This document shows positions 35,384 through 44,376 of a stretch of 64,000 nucleotides of DNA, in pieces. The stretch comes from Hymenobacter lucidus. Lineage in GTDB: Bacteria > Bacteroidota > Bacteroidia > Cytophagales > Hymenobacteraceae. How positions within the stretch are numbered: position 1 is the stretch's first letter; each line of letters opens with the position of its first letter. The stretch is from positions 930,001 through 994,000 of the forward strand of contig NZ_JAJADR010000002.1 of NCBI RefSeq assembly GCF_020447265.1, read 5' to 3'. Position numbers and translations under genes: made by a program. The notes under the pieces were generated by a model, which was not told where the DNA came from, ran no database searches, and saw only the letters and a program-made list of their open reading frames with translations.

Positions 35384-36319
35384 ATGCCCGTCGACACTAC
35401 CCCGCCGTTGTTCTCCATTGTCAGCCCCGTATACCGGGCCGAGCAACTGCTGGATGAGTTGGTAGCCCGACTGCAGGCGTCCATTGCTCCAATTTCGGAA
35501 GCTTACGAGATTATCCTGGTCGATGACGGCAGTGCAGATGGGAGCTGGGCCAAAATTCAGGCGTTAGCCGCTTTGGAGCCACGTATTCTGGGGCTGCGGC
35601 TGAGCCGCAATTTCGGCCAGCACCACGCCCTGACGGCGGGGCTGGATCTGGCCAGGGGCGAATGGGTGGTAGTAATGGACTGCGACCTGCAGGACCGCCC
35701 GGAGGAAATACCTCGGCTGTACCAGCAGGCCCTAGCTGGCTACGACGTGGTGCTGGCCAGCCGCGCCGCCCGCCAGGATCCGTGGCTGAAACAGACTGCG
35801 TCACGGGCTTTTTACGCGCTTCTCTCCTACCTCACCGGCACGCAGCAGAATCCATTAATTGCCAACTTCGGAATTTATCATTCCCGGGTTATTGCCACTA
35901 TCGGGCAGTTGCGGGAAAGCATCCGGTATTTTCCCACGATGGTGCGCTGGGTAGGGTTCCAGCAAACAACCATGCCCGTAGAACACGCCTCAGAAGGCCG
36001 CCCGAGCACCTACAGCTTTTCGCGGCGCCTGCGCCTGGCCACCGACGTGATTCTGGCCTATTCCGACAAGCCCTTGCGGCTGACGGCCTACTTCGGCCTG
36101 TTGCTTTCCGGCGGAGCCTTTCTGCTGGGTCTGATAACGCTGCTGCGCTTCGCTATTGGCCAGATTACCGTGCCGGGCTACACCAGCCTGCTCATTGCCA
36201 TCAGCTTCTTTTCCGGCCTGATTATTCTCGTACTTGGAGTTGTAGGACTTTACGTCGGCAAAATATTCGAGAGTGTGCGCCACCGTCCGCTGTATGTCAT
36301 AGCCGACCGCACCGCATGA
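35384..36319 (+). CDS. Glycosyltransferase family 2 with membrane tail (GtrB/DPM-like)
   Basis: 311 aa from the ATG at 35384. GT2 catalytic domain: FSIVSPVYRAEQLLDELVARL, IILVDDGSADGSW, RNFGQHHALTAGLDLARGEWVVVMDCDLQDRPEEIPRLY with the DxD-like D in CDLQD. Two C-terminal membrane segments (AYFGLLLSGGAFLLGLITLL, LIAISFFSGLIILVLGVVGLYVGKIFE) anchor it. Such proteins load a sugar onto undecaprenyl phosphate. Its stop overlaps the wecE-type start by 4 bp (ATGA), so they are coupled. Confidence 0.92.
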   Translation: MPVDTTPPLFSIVSPVYRAEQLLDELVARLQASIAPISEAYEIILVDDGSADGSWAKIQALAALEPRILGLRLSRNFGQHHALTAGLDLARGEWVVVMDCDLQDRPEEIPRLYQQALAGYDVVLASRAARQDPWLKQTASRAFYALLSYLTGTQQNPLIANFGIYHSRVIATIGQLRESIRYFPTMVRWVGFQQTTMPVEHASEGRPSTYSFSRRLRLATDVILAYSDKPLRLTAYFGLLLSGGAFLLGLITLLRFAIGQITVPGYTSLLIAISFFSGLIILVLGVVGLYVGKIFESVRHRPLYVIADRTA

Positions 36320-37473
36320 TTGCCACTCCCCTGCCCCCCGATTTCATTCCCTTCAACCGCCCTCATCTGGCGGGCCCCGAGCTGGAGTATATCCGGCAGG
36401 CCGTGGCTGCCGGTAAGCTTTCCGGCAACGGGGAATTCACGCAGCGCTGCCAGCAGTTTCTGGAGCAACGCTACGGGCTGGCCAAAGCCCTGCTGACGAC
36501 TAGCGGCACCGACGCACTGGAAATGGCGGCGCTGCTCCTCAATATCCAGCCGGGCGACGAGGTCATTGTGCCCAGCTACACGTTTACCTCCACGGCCAAT
36601 GCCTTTGTGCTGCGCGGTGCCCGTATTGTTTTTGCCGACAGTCAGCCGAACCACCCCAATATGGATGTGCGCACGGTAGCCGCGCTGCTCACCCCACGCA
36701 CCCGGGCCATTGTGCTGGTGCATTACGGCGGCCAGGTTTCAGAGCATCTGCCCGACGTTTTGGCCCTGGCTCACCGGCATGGCCTGTGGGTGGTCGAAGA
36801 TGCCGCACAGGCCATTGAGGCCCGCTACCAGGGCCAGCCCTTGGGCACGTTCGGCCAACTGGCGGCTTTTTCCTTCCACGAAACCAAGAATATCAGCGCT
36901 GGGGAGGGCGGCCTGCTGGCCATCAACGACCCGGCGCTGATGGCGCGGGCCGAAATCATCTGGGAAAAAGGCACCAACCGGGCCGCCTTTCACCGGGGCG
37001 AAGCGGCCCGCTACGAGTGGGTTGATGTCGGCTCCTCGTTTCTGGCTTCAGAGCTGAACGCGGCTTACCTGTGGGCCCAGCTACAGTCTATTGAAGCCAT
37101 TCAGCAGCAGCGGCGGCAGTTGTGGGAATACTACGCTATGGCCTTAGAACCACTGGCCGCGTCTGGGGCCATTCGGCTATTGCCACAGCTGCCGCAGGCT
37201 CAGCCCAACTGGCACGTGTTTGCGCTGCTGTGTGCCGATGAGGCCGAGCGGGATGCGCTACTACAGCATTTGCGCCAATGCCATATTCTGGCCGTGTTTC
37301 ATTATCTGCCGCTGCATCAGAGCCCGTATTACGCACCACTGCACGATGGCCGGCCGCTGCCGCACGCCGAGCGCTATGCCCGCACGCTGGTCCGGCTCCC
37401 ACTCTTTCATGATCTGACCCGCGAACAGCAAAACCGGGTTATTGCGGCTATTCAGGCCTTTTACCACCAGTAG
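36316..37473 (+). CDS. dTDP-4-amino-4,6-dideoxygalactose transaminase (WecE-like)
   Basis: 385 aa PLP-dependent sugar aminotransferase of the DegT/DnrJ/EryC1 family. The Schiff-base lysine is K191 in AAFSFHETKNISAGEGG; FHETKN is the variant typical of WecE/RffA rather than the FYPGKN of FdtB-type enzymes. TTSGTDALEMAALLL, VPSYTFTSTANAF and WVVEDAAQAI support it. It converts dTDP-4-keto-6-deoxyglucose to the 4-amino galactose form using glutamate, feeding the WecD-like enzyme at 34496. ATG at 36316 overlaps the preceding GT2 stop. Confidence 0.88.
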   Translation: MIATPLPPDFIPFNRPHLAGPELEYIRQAVAAGKLSGNGEFTQRCQQFLEQRYGLAKALLTTSGTDALEMAALLLNIQPGDEVIVPSYTFTSTANAFVLRGARIVFADSQPNHPNMDVRTVAALLTPRTRAIVLVHYGGQVSEHLPDVLALAHRHGLWVVEDAAQAIEARYQGQPLGTFGQLAAFSFHETKNISAGEGGLLAINDPALMARAEIIWEKGTNRAAFHRGEAARYEWVDVGSSFLASELNAAYLWAQLQSIEAIQQQRRQLWEYYAMALEPLAASGAIRLLPQLPQAQPNWHVFALLCADEAERDALLQHLRQCHILAVFHYLPLHQSPYYAPLHDGRPLPHAERYARTLVRLPLFHDLTREQQNRVIAAIQAFYHQ

Positions 37474-37495
37474 GGTTAGGTGGTCTTCGCGCCGA

Positions 37496-38635
37496 TTATT
37501 GCCGGGCTAGCACTTGGGTATACACGGCGCCCAGTTGCTGGAAGGTAGCGGCAGCCCGAAACTTGTAGCGGACAAACTCGCGGCCTGCCGCCGCAAACCG
37601 CTGCCGCAGATTGGGGTCGGTGGCCAGCTTATTAATGGCCTCGGTCATGGCTGGCACGTCTCTGTTAGGCACCAGCAGGCCAGAGACGCCATTTTCAAAC
37701 AGCTCGGCTGGTCCGCCGCAGTCGGAAGCAATAAGCGGCGTGCCAAAGTACAAGGCATCGAGACAGGTCAGGGAAAACGACTCCGATTCGGAGAAGTTCA
37801 GCAGAATATCCGCTTCCTTAATGGCCTGCTCCACATCCGTGGCAAAGCCCTGAAAGCTAACCGCCGATGCTAGCCCGGCCGTTTGCACAGCAGCCTCCAG
37901 CTGCTGCCGGAACTCCCGGTTCTTCTCCAAGCCCATGTCGCCGCCCACGAAAGTCAGGCGCAGGCGGTTGTTCTGCGCATACGCCTGTTGGAAGGCCTGC
38001 ACCGCCATATCTTGGCCTTTGCCCTGGATATAGTTGCTCAGGTACAATAGCCGGACGCTGCCATCGGGCCGGCTGGCGGGCACTGCGGGCACCGGGTGGC
38101 GCTCCTGGCCGGGTAGTGGGTCGAACACCACCTGCACTTTGCCTGAAGGGCCAAAGTAGCGCCGCACCGCTTCCGACACGCATACTACCTGATCAGCATA
38201 GGTTTCGCCCAGCCATTTCCAGGTACGAGCCAGTGGCTGCACGAGGCTTTGCGGCAGAAACCGCACGTGCGTTATTACCCGTATTCGGCCCAGGCTCAGA
38301 GCTTTGGCTACGTAGCCGGTCAGGTTATAGAAATCATTGAGGTGAAGTAAGCTGGCTCCCTGCCGTTTTGCCAACCGGTACAACCGCCAGCCATTCAGCA
38401 GCAACATAGGTACGTAGCGCAGCAGATCTGCTTTACGCCGGCTTATTTCTACGAACGGCAGTTCATGCACCGGGTAGCCATCCTGCTCCAGTACAGAGCG
38501 GGCGGTGCTGCCGGTGGGAATTACGTACTCAAATGCAAACTGCTCCCGTAGCGGGCCAGTGGCGTGGCGCATGGCATTCAGGGCCCCCGTTACGGCCCGG
38601 GAGTTGTCTACAACAAGAATCAGGGGCTTCTTCAA
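37496..38635 (-). CDS. Glycosyltransferase family 4
   Basis: 379 aa, GT-B fold. N-terminal LILVVDNSRAVTGALNAMRH, LLHLNDFYNLTGYVAKAL; C-terminal VRLLYLSNYIQGKGQDMAVQAFQ, LNFSESESFSLTCLDALYFGTPLIASDCGGPAELFENGVSGLLV with the conserved EX7E-like acidic pair. The gene begins with TTG at 38635 because the upstream GT gene ends at 38679 and no ATG is available. First sugar specificity is unknown. It is transcribed with 38679-39920. Confidence 0.92.
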   Translation of the reverse strand: MKKPLILVVDNSRAVTGALNAMRHATGPLREQFAFEYVIPTGSTARSVLEQDGYPVHELPFVEISRRKADLLRYVPMLLLNGWRLYRLAKRQGASLLHLNDFYNLTGYVAKALSLGRIRVITHVRFLPQSLVQPLARTWKWLGETYADQVVCVSEAVRRYFGPSGKVQVVFDPLPGQERHPVPAVPASRPDGSVRLLYLSNYIQGKGQDMAVQAFQQAYAQNNRLRLTFVGGDMGLEKNREFRQQLEAAVQTAGLASAVSFQGFATDVEQAIKEADILLNFSESESFSLTCLDALYFGTPLIASDCGGPAELFENGVSGLLVPNRDVPAMTEAINKLATDPNLRQRFAAAGREFVRYKFRAAATFQQLGAVYTQVLARQ

Positions 38636-38678
38636 TAGGTAAGTTGTTGGCGCTTGAAAAGCGCGCAGGCGGTATCGG

Positions 38679-39920
38679 CTATTTCTCGGCTAGTACTTCG
38701 TCGATCAGCTTCTGCCAGCGCCGAAACGTGTTGGCGTGCGTGAAATCGTTGGAACGCTGACGCGCAACCGCGCCCAAGTGCTTGCGCTTCGCTTCGTCCT
38801 GAAGCAGCGCACGAAGCGTATCGGTCCATACCTGCTCATCGGCCGCTAGTGTACCGGCATCGGTCAGCATCGGCATCAGAATCCCGTATTCGGCCCATTC
38901 AGCGGCACGAATGGGTTGGGCCGGTGTAGCGGAGTCGGGCGCCAGCATCTCCCGGGGGCCGGTGGGACAGTCGGTGCTTACTACGGGCACTCCGCAGGTC
39001 ATGGCTTCGCCCAGCGCCAACGGAAATCCTTCCCACGCCGACGGAAATACAAAGGCCGTGGCGGGACGAATATATTGAAACGGATTGTGCTGCAACCCTA
39101 CAAAATACACGTCGAATTCGGGAGTAAGCGCCTGCTCAGCCCAGGCCTCGTACACGCGCAGGCCCAAGCTACGGGCATGATCTACGATTTCCGTGCGTAG
39201 TTCTCCATCACCGATGAAGACCAGCTTGGAAGGGTTGGTTTTGCGCAGCTCGGCGAAGATATCGAGCAGCGGCTTTTGATTCTTCTGAATAGCCAGGCGG
39301 CCGGAAGTCACCAGGATGGGAGCTGAATCGTACACAGCCTGCATGGCCGGCGGTAGTGGCTCCTGGGCTTTTTCCCACACGCTTTCCACCTCAAAGGAGT
39401 TGTTGATAGCGCTCAGCTTACGCCGGTCTACTCCGTAGTCGTCCACCATTTCCGGAATGATGTCGCGGCTCACGCACACGATGCGGTCGGCGCGCTTGTA
39501 GAGCATGGGCATCAGCACACTTTTCCGCAGCCAGCCGGTAGCCCCGCTGATGTTACGGTCGTGCGTTTTGGAGCCTTGAATCAGCAGAATAACTTTTTCC
39601 TGACCCTTGCTGAGCAGATTCACATAGTCGGCTCCCTCGAGGTGGCTAATGCAGATATCGGTTTTGAGCCGCTGCTTCAGCTGCTTGAGCTGGCTGACGC
39701 GCTTGAAGAAGTTAGTCACCTTGCGCACCGGTCCGCCGCCGCCTTCCACTTTCAGACTTTCCAGCGGATTGCCCGAAGGATACAGGTTGTCAAGGTCAAG
39801 GTCGAAAACGGCTTCGGTTACGTCGTAATATTTACTCAGCTCCACGCTGTGGTCGTGAAAGGCGCGCTGAGCACCACCTAACCCCAGGTTAGGAATTACC
39901 ATTAACAGCTTCTTACGCAT
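38679..39920 (-). CDS. Glycosyltransferase family 4
   Basis: 413 aa from the ATG at 39920 (MRKKLLMVIPNLGLGGAQRAF); a TTG four codons upstream is also possible. The GGAQR motif, CISHLEGADYVNLLS, ILVTSGRLAIQKNQKPLLDIF, FVFPSAWEGFPLALGEAMTCGVPVVSTDCPTGPREML place it in GT4, the GTs that retain the sugar's anomeric form. The spaced pair of acidic residues in the EGFPLALGEA block binds the donor. Part of a minus-strand run of GTs from 45572 to 37496. Confidence 0.92.
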   Translation of the reverse strand: MRKKLLMVIPNLGLGGAQRAFHDHSVELSKYYDVTEAVFDLDLDNLYPSGNPLESLKVEGGGGPVRKVTNFFKRVSQLKQLKQRLKTDICISHLEGADYVNLLSKGQEKVILLIQGSKTHDRNISGATGWLRKSVLMPMLYKRADRIVCVSRDIIPEMVDDYGVDRRKLSAINNSFEVESVWEKAQEPLPPAMQAVYDSAPILVTSGRLAIQKNQKPLLDIFAELRKTNPSKLVFIGDGELRTEIVDHARSLGLRVYEAWAEQALTPEFDVYFVGLQHNPFQYIRPATAFVFPSAWEGFPLALGEAMTCGVPVVSTDCPTGPREMLAPDSATPAQPIRAAEWAEYGILMPMLTDAGTLAADEQVWTDTLRALLQDEAKRKHLGAVARQRSNDFTHANTFRRWQKLIDEVLAEK

Positions 39921-39987
39921 AGTATTGGTCAAGAATTTCTGATTGCCTGGCGGCAGGCTTCGTCACCAAAGTCTGCCCCGAACGTCG

Positions 39988-41136
39988 TTAGGCCTGAGCC
40001 AGCAGGGCGTGCATCCGCTGCCGGAATTCCGCCGGCTTCACGTAAAAGCCACCCGAATATTTGTTTTCGCTCGGGTCCCCAATCAGGCTGTCATATTGAA
40101 AGCCGTGCTGGGCCGCCATGAGCATGTAGTGAAACGGGTAGTACTCGCCGGGCGGAAATACTTCCAGCAAGCCCATGGGCTGGTGCCCCCGGAACATCAT
40201 GTTGACCAACCCTGCGCCGTGAATACCAATGACGTAGCGCGATTCGCTGAGCAGGCGCGCCTGCTGCCCCAGCGTCATGGTGTCGAAATCCACTACTTCA
40301 AAGCCTTCGGACTGGCAAATGGCTTCGATTTCGGCGTTGTTCTCAATGAAGCGCAGGCGCTTGGGGCTGCGGGTGATAAACACGCGCCGCTCGCCGCTGC
40401 CGGCCGGAGCCAGATCCTGGGGCTGCACCAGCTGCCGGATACGCTCGTAATAGGAAGCCGTGTGCGTGAGCGGCTTACAGAAATACGTCTTTTTGCTGCG
40501 GATGTATTCGCCCTCCTTCTGAATCACCCAGGTGCGGTTTTTCAGGTACGGATGCTGCAGAAAGTACTGGAAAAACGACTTCTTATACAGCGCCTCGGCA
40601 ATCAGCAACGGGGTTTCGTAGGGCAGGCTAAGCTTCTCTTCCAGGAAAAAGAGCTTGGCCAGCACGTCGTTGTAGAAGTGGTAGTAGTTTTCCTCCCCCG
40701 TGTCGCGCAGCGACACCAACACCTCGTGGGCGGGCAGCTTATCGAGCTTCACCTTCCGGATCTGCGTGTCGGGCTTGGGCAGGTACGATACCCGGCTGAA
40801 ACCCAATGAGGGATATATCAACTGTTTATCAGCCGACATGGCCCAGCCGTATTTCGGCTCGATAATGCACTCCTGGTTGTACATCAGCAGGTATTCGTCC
40901 TGGGTCCAGTTTTCGTAGAGTCCAATCTGGTGTTGCAGGCGGGCGTCCAGGTGGTCTTTGCGCACCGTTGTGATGCGGAACGGATAATCGTCGCGCTTCA
41001 CTACAAAATCCTGGTCGGCAAACTGCTTTTCCGGGAAGAGCAGCTTATCTATCGTATTTATTCGCAGCGTGTTGTAGTGCAGGTGCGCTTTTTTGAGCAA
41101 CACAACCGGGAATATCTTTTTTAACAGCTTTTTCAA
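39988..41136 (-). CDS. Glycosyltransferase family 61 (DUF563)
   Basis: 382 aa. The GT61 core is recognised from DTGEENYYHFYNDVLAKLFF, RRVFITRSPKRLRFIENNAEI and above all SRYVIGIHGAGLVNMMF, followed by LLEVFPPGEYYPF. GT61 enzymes are often xylosyl- or GlcNAc-transferases in eukaryotes; in bacteria they sit in capsule loci. Given uxs (61451) and ugd (62529), a xylosyl donor is conceivable but unproven. Starts with TTG at 41136 (MKKLLKKIFP); no in-frame ATG nearby. Confidence 0.88.
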   Translation of the reverse strand: MKKLLKKIFPVVLLKKAHLHYNTLRINTIDKLLFPEKQFADQDFVVKRDDYPFRITTVRKDHLDARLQHQIGLYENWTQDEYLLMYNQECIIEPKYGWAMSADKQLIYPSLGFSRVSYLPKPDTQIRKVKLDKLPAHEVLVSLRDTGEENYYHFYNDVLAKLFFLEEKLSLPYETPLLIAEALYKKSFFQYFLQHPYLKNRTWVIQKEGEYIRSKKTYFCKPLTHTASYYERIRQLVQPQDLAPAGSGERRVFITRSPKRLRFIENNAEIEAICQSEGFEVVDFDTMTLGQQARLLSESRYVIGIHGAGLVNMMFRGHQPMGLLEVFPPGEYYPFHYMLMAAQHGFQYDSLIGDPSENKYSGGFYVKPAEFRQRMHALLAQA

Positions 41137-41211
41137 CGCCTACGGGCTAAAGGTGAAGCGGAATATGGGAGTTGACTCACGCGGCAGCAGCGGGCCAAGG
41201 CTACCGGCCGG

Positions 41212-42114
41212 TTAGAGCAGGTGCTTCACGGAGGCCAGAAACCGCCGCCGCACCAGCACCGACGGATCGGCCTGCACGGCTTTCCAGAGGTACTGTATCG
41301 TCTCGGCGCGGTGCTGCTTGCTCAGGGCCAGCGTCAGGGAAATAAAGGTGTAGCGGTCGGCCACAAACTGCCCGGTGCGGTTAGGAAAGCGGCGGGCAAA
41401 ATCAGGGTTGCGGCGAATCAGCTCGCCAAACAGCTCGTCGCGCTGGCGCACGGCCTCCGGGGCAATGGTATTGAGGCTGCGGCCGTCGTGCTCACGCAGG
41501 CAAAACGTTTTCTGCCGAATGGGATGAAACGTGTACTTGCTGGCTAGGCGCACCCACAGCTCCCAATCTTCGGCTGAAGCCAGGCGCCGGTCTTCCTCAA
41601 AGGGGTTGGCCAGGGCAATGTCGCGGCGCACGAATACCGTGTTGCAGGCCAGTGGATTATCGTGCAGCAGCACCTCGTTGGTGCTTTCTTTGAACTCGTA
41701 CATCTCACTGATGACACGGTCCTGCCCGTCGAGGCGCTCGTAGCCCGTGTGCACCACTTCCACTTGCCCGTTGGCGTCTACGAACTCCTTTACCACCCGC
41801 AGGTGGTTAGGGTACATCTCATCATCGGAGTCAAAGAAGTTGATGTACGTGCCGCGGGCCTGCTGGGCGCCGTAGTTGCGGGCGGCGCCCCGTTCGCCGT
41901 TTTCCTTGTAGAAATAACGCACCCGCGGGTCGGTAATAGCGGCTACCACTTCGCGCGTGTTGTCTTTGCTGCCGTCATCAACCAGCACCAACTCGAAGTT
42001 CTGGTACTCCTGCTTCAGAATGGAATGCACTGTGTCCAGCACAATATCCGCCCGGTTATAGCAGGGCACAACGATAGTAAAAAACGGCGACGAAGCGGAA
42101 GTATCCACGGGCAA
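41212..42114 (-). CDS. Glycosyltransferase family 2
   Basis: 300 aa GT-A enzyme. FFTIVVPCYNRADIVLDTVHSI, LVLVDDGSKDNTREVV, GERGAARNYGAQQARGTYINFFDSDDEMYPNHL with the metal-binding DSDD, then CNTVFVRRDIALANPFEEDRRLASAEDWELWVRLA with the catalytic ED-x-W. No membrane segment. The start at 42114 is TTG; a GTG follows two codons later. Co-oriented with the neighbouring GTs, 39 bp from the next gene. Confidence 0.93.
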   Translation of the reverse strand: MPVDTSASSPFFTIVVPCYNRADIVLDTVHSILKQEYQNFELVLVDDGSKDNTREVVAAITDPRVRYFYKENGERGAARNYGAQQARGTYINFFDSDDEMYPNHLRVVKEFVDANGQVEVVHTGYERLDGQDRVISEMYEFKESTNEVLLHDNPLACNTVFVRRDIALANPFEEDRRLASAEDWELWVRLASKYTFHPIRQKTFCLREHDGRSLNTIAPEAVRQRDELFGELIRRNPDFARRFPNRTGQFVADRYTFISLTLALSKQHRAETIQYLWKAVQADPSVLVRRRFLASVKHLL

Positions 42115-42153
42115 GAGAGAATGAAAGGCGGCGAAAAAAGGGAGCAGCAGCCG

Positions 42154-43053
42154 TTACAGGGGCTTGCCACGCAGCAGCTTGCCGTACTGCTGCAGCATTT
42201 GCTGTCGGTGCTCGGGGTTACCGCGCATCAGCAGGAAGTTGGCCATTTTGGTGAGGTAATACGCCTTGGTGGTGGCCCAGCCGTATTCGCGGTTCAGGAA
42301 GATGTCCTCGTTCTGCAGGATCATATTGCCCTGGTTCAGGCGCTTTTCCTTCTTGGTACTCTGCGAAAAATGGTGCATCACATGCGCCTCGGGCACATAT
42401 TTGATGGTGTAGCCCAGCTTACGCACGGTATAGCTCCACTGCAAATCCTCGGCATACATGAAGAAGTCATCGGCGAGGTGGCCGCCGGGCATTTTCTCGA
42501 TTACCTCGCGCTTGATGTGGAAGTAGGTGCCCCACACCCAATCGGGGTACAGGGGCTTGTCGTACGTGAAAAATGCTCCTTGCAGAATAGTACCGCGCTG
42601 CTCGGCCGACATGAGCTTTTGCAGGCGCAGCAGCTCCACCAGTTGCAGGTTGATGGACGGAAAACGGCCGCAGGAATGCTGAATCCGGCCATCCGGGTAC
42701 TCCAGGCGGGCCGTGGTGAGGCCCAGGTTAGCTTCGGCTTTTAGCTCCTGGTAGGTTAGTGTTAGGGCATCGTTCAGGCAGGCCGCGTCGCTGTTGAAGA
42801 GCAAAATGGTTTCGCCCGTGGAATGCTGAATGCCTAAGTTGTTGCCCTTCGCGAAGCCCGAGTTGTCGGGGTTGCGCACCAGCTTAATGGACGGAAAACG
42901 CTCGGCAAACAGCCCCGGGTCGCACTCCGTAGAGGCGTTATCGACTACGATGATTTCGTAGCTAACGCCGTGCGTGTGCTTGATAATTGACTCAACAGCC
43001 TCACAGGTGAGCTGAAAGGTGTTGTAGTTGATGATGATGACGGAAACCTGCAT
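42154..43053 (-). CDS. Glycosyltransferase family 2, rhamnosyltransferase-like
   Basis: 299 aa GT-A enzyme. VSVIIINYNTFQLTCEAVESI, IIVVDNASTECDPGLF, NPDNSGFAKGNNLGIQHSTGETILLFNSDAACL (the NxGFAxGNN pattern of rhamnosyltransferase-type GT2s), and DDFFMYAEDLQWSYTVRKLGY with the ED-x-x-W motif. The C-terminal part ends basic (QQYGKLLRGKPL). Short 9-bp gap to the upstream GT4. Confidence 0.93.
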   Translation of the reverse strand: MQVSVIIINYNTFQLTCEAVESIIKHTHGVSYEIIVVDNASTECDPGLFAERFPSIKLVRNPDNSGFAKGNNLGIQHSTGETILLFNSDAACLNDALTLTYQELKAEANLGLTTARLEYPDGRIQHSCGRFPSINLQLVELLRLQKLMSAEQRGTILQGAFFTYDKPLYPDWVWGTYFHIKREVIEKMPGGHLADDFFMYAEDLQWSYTVRKLGYTIKYVPEAHVMHHFSQSTKKEKRLNQGNMILQNEDIFLNREYGWATTKAYYLTKMANFLLMRGNPEHRQQMLQQYGKLLRGKPL

Positions 43054-43062
43054 CGGAAAAAC

Positions 43063-44376
43063 TTACGTTGAAGAGGCTACAACTTGTACGTATAGCCGGT
43101 CGTGGGCGTCGATAAACGGCTCCATATCAAACTGCTCGCGAATGCGCAGCGCGGCCTGCCCATGCCGCTCCAATAGCGCGGCATCGGTTACGTAGCGTTC
43201 CATACTGGCCAGCAGGCTATCCACGCGCGGAATAGCGCCGTTGTCTTCCATTGCAATCAGGAAGCCGCCTGGTTCCAGGTTGGCCGGCACGATTACTTCG
43301 GGAATGCCGCACAGGTCACTGGCAATAACCGGCACTTTGTGCTCGTAGAATTCGACAATACTCAGGGGCAGCCCTTCAGAAAAGCTCGACGGCACCAATC
43401 CTGCGTGGCAGGCCGACATATAGTAATGCGGATTATCGACGCTGCCCAGGAAGATAATGTCGGGCTGCGTCTCGCCCAGTTCTGCCCGGATTTCACGCAA
43501 GCACGGCCCCTCGCCCATACACAGCCACGCCAGCTGGCGCTCGGGGTGCAGAGCGCGCAACTGCTGGTAGGCGGCTAGGGCATAGCGCCAGCCTTTTTGC
43601 TCCGTGCCGCGGGCTATCATGCCAAACACGAACGTGCCGGGCGCAATGCCCAGCTCCTGCCGGATCTGCTCGGGAGTGGGCAGTGGCTGCGCGTAACGCA
43701 CCACGCCGTTGTAAATAGTAGTAACCGGCACCGTAATTCGGGCGTCGGCTTGCGCTATGGATTTCTTCTGTTTGAGGTTTTCGTATTCCGTTTTGTGGTC
43801 GGAGGCAATGATTTTCTCTCCAATAGCCCGCATTTTCTCATTGGCCTCGCTCCCGTTTTTTTGCAGCAGGATATCAGCCGTGTACTGCGAAACCGCAACA
43901 ATGGCACGAGCCTTATTGGCAGCGGGCATAAACGACGTGTCACCCACTTTGAGCAGCATCGTGTAGCCGTTGTGGTCAGTAATTACCACCGGCACCGACA
44001 GAAAGCGTGTTACTTTGGCCAGCCGGGAGTTTTCCACCAGAATTTCGTGGCCATGTACCAGATCAATGCGGTGGCGCACGATGGTATACAGGAACATGAG
44101 CGTTTTGCAGGCCTCGTGAAATCCGGTGTAGCCCGTCAGGCGCTGCACCAGGGCATTCACTTTCCATAGCACCGCGTTCAGGCGCGGGTACGAGGTCATA
44201 TCGATGAGCTTTACCGCCGGGCTGAGGTAACTTTCCACCATGCCCCGGTCAACCAGCTGCTCACCCTGGTTGAAATAGTACGCCTCGTGCCGCTTCGTAA
44301 TACCCGACGCCAGCGTGAGGGCCACCACGTGTGAGCCGGCTTTCTCTAGATTTAGGGTAGTATACAGGATTCTCAT
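43063..44376 (-). CDS. Glycosyltransferase family 4
   Basis: 437 aa from the ATG at 44376 (MRILYTTLNLEKAGSHVVAL), which overlaps the stop of 44373-45572 by 4 bp. GT-B enzyme: VHGHEILVENSRLAKV, VVITDHNGYTMLLKVG, TTIYNGVVRYAQPLP, GTFVFGMIARGTEQKGWRYALAAYQ, HAGLVPSSFSEGLPLSIVEFYEHKVPVIASDLCGIPEVIV. It is a paralogue of the next gene, sharing the same start (MRIL), the TIYNGVV block and the GMxARGxExKGWxYA block. An insert of about 40 residues (KIIASDHKTEYENLKQKK) distinguishes it. Confidence 0.92.
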   Translation of the reverse strand: MRILYTTLNLEKAGSHVVALTLASGITKRHEAYYFNQGEQLVDRGMVESYLSPAVKLIDMTSYPRLNAVLWKVNALVQRLTGYTGFHEACKTLMFLYTIVRHRIDLVHGHEILVENSRLAKVTRFLSVPVVITDHNGYTMLLKVGDTSFMPAANKARAIVAVSQYTADILLQKNGSEANEKMRAIGEKIIASDHKTEYENLKQKKSIAQADARITVPVTTIYNGVVRYAQPLPTPEQIRQELGIAPGTFVFGMIARGTEQKGWRYALAAYQQLRALHPERQLAWLCMGEGPCLREIRAELGETQPDIIFLGSVDNPHYYMSACHAGLVPSSFSEGLPLSIVEFYEHKVPVIASDLCGIPEVIVPANLEPGGFLIAMEDNGAIPRVDSLLASMERYVTDAALLERHGQAALRIREQFDMEPFIDAHDRLYVQVVASST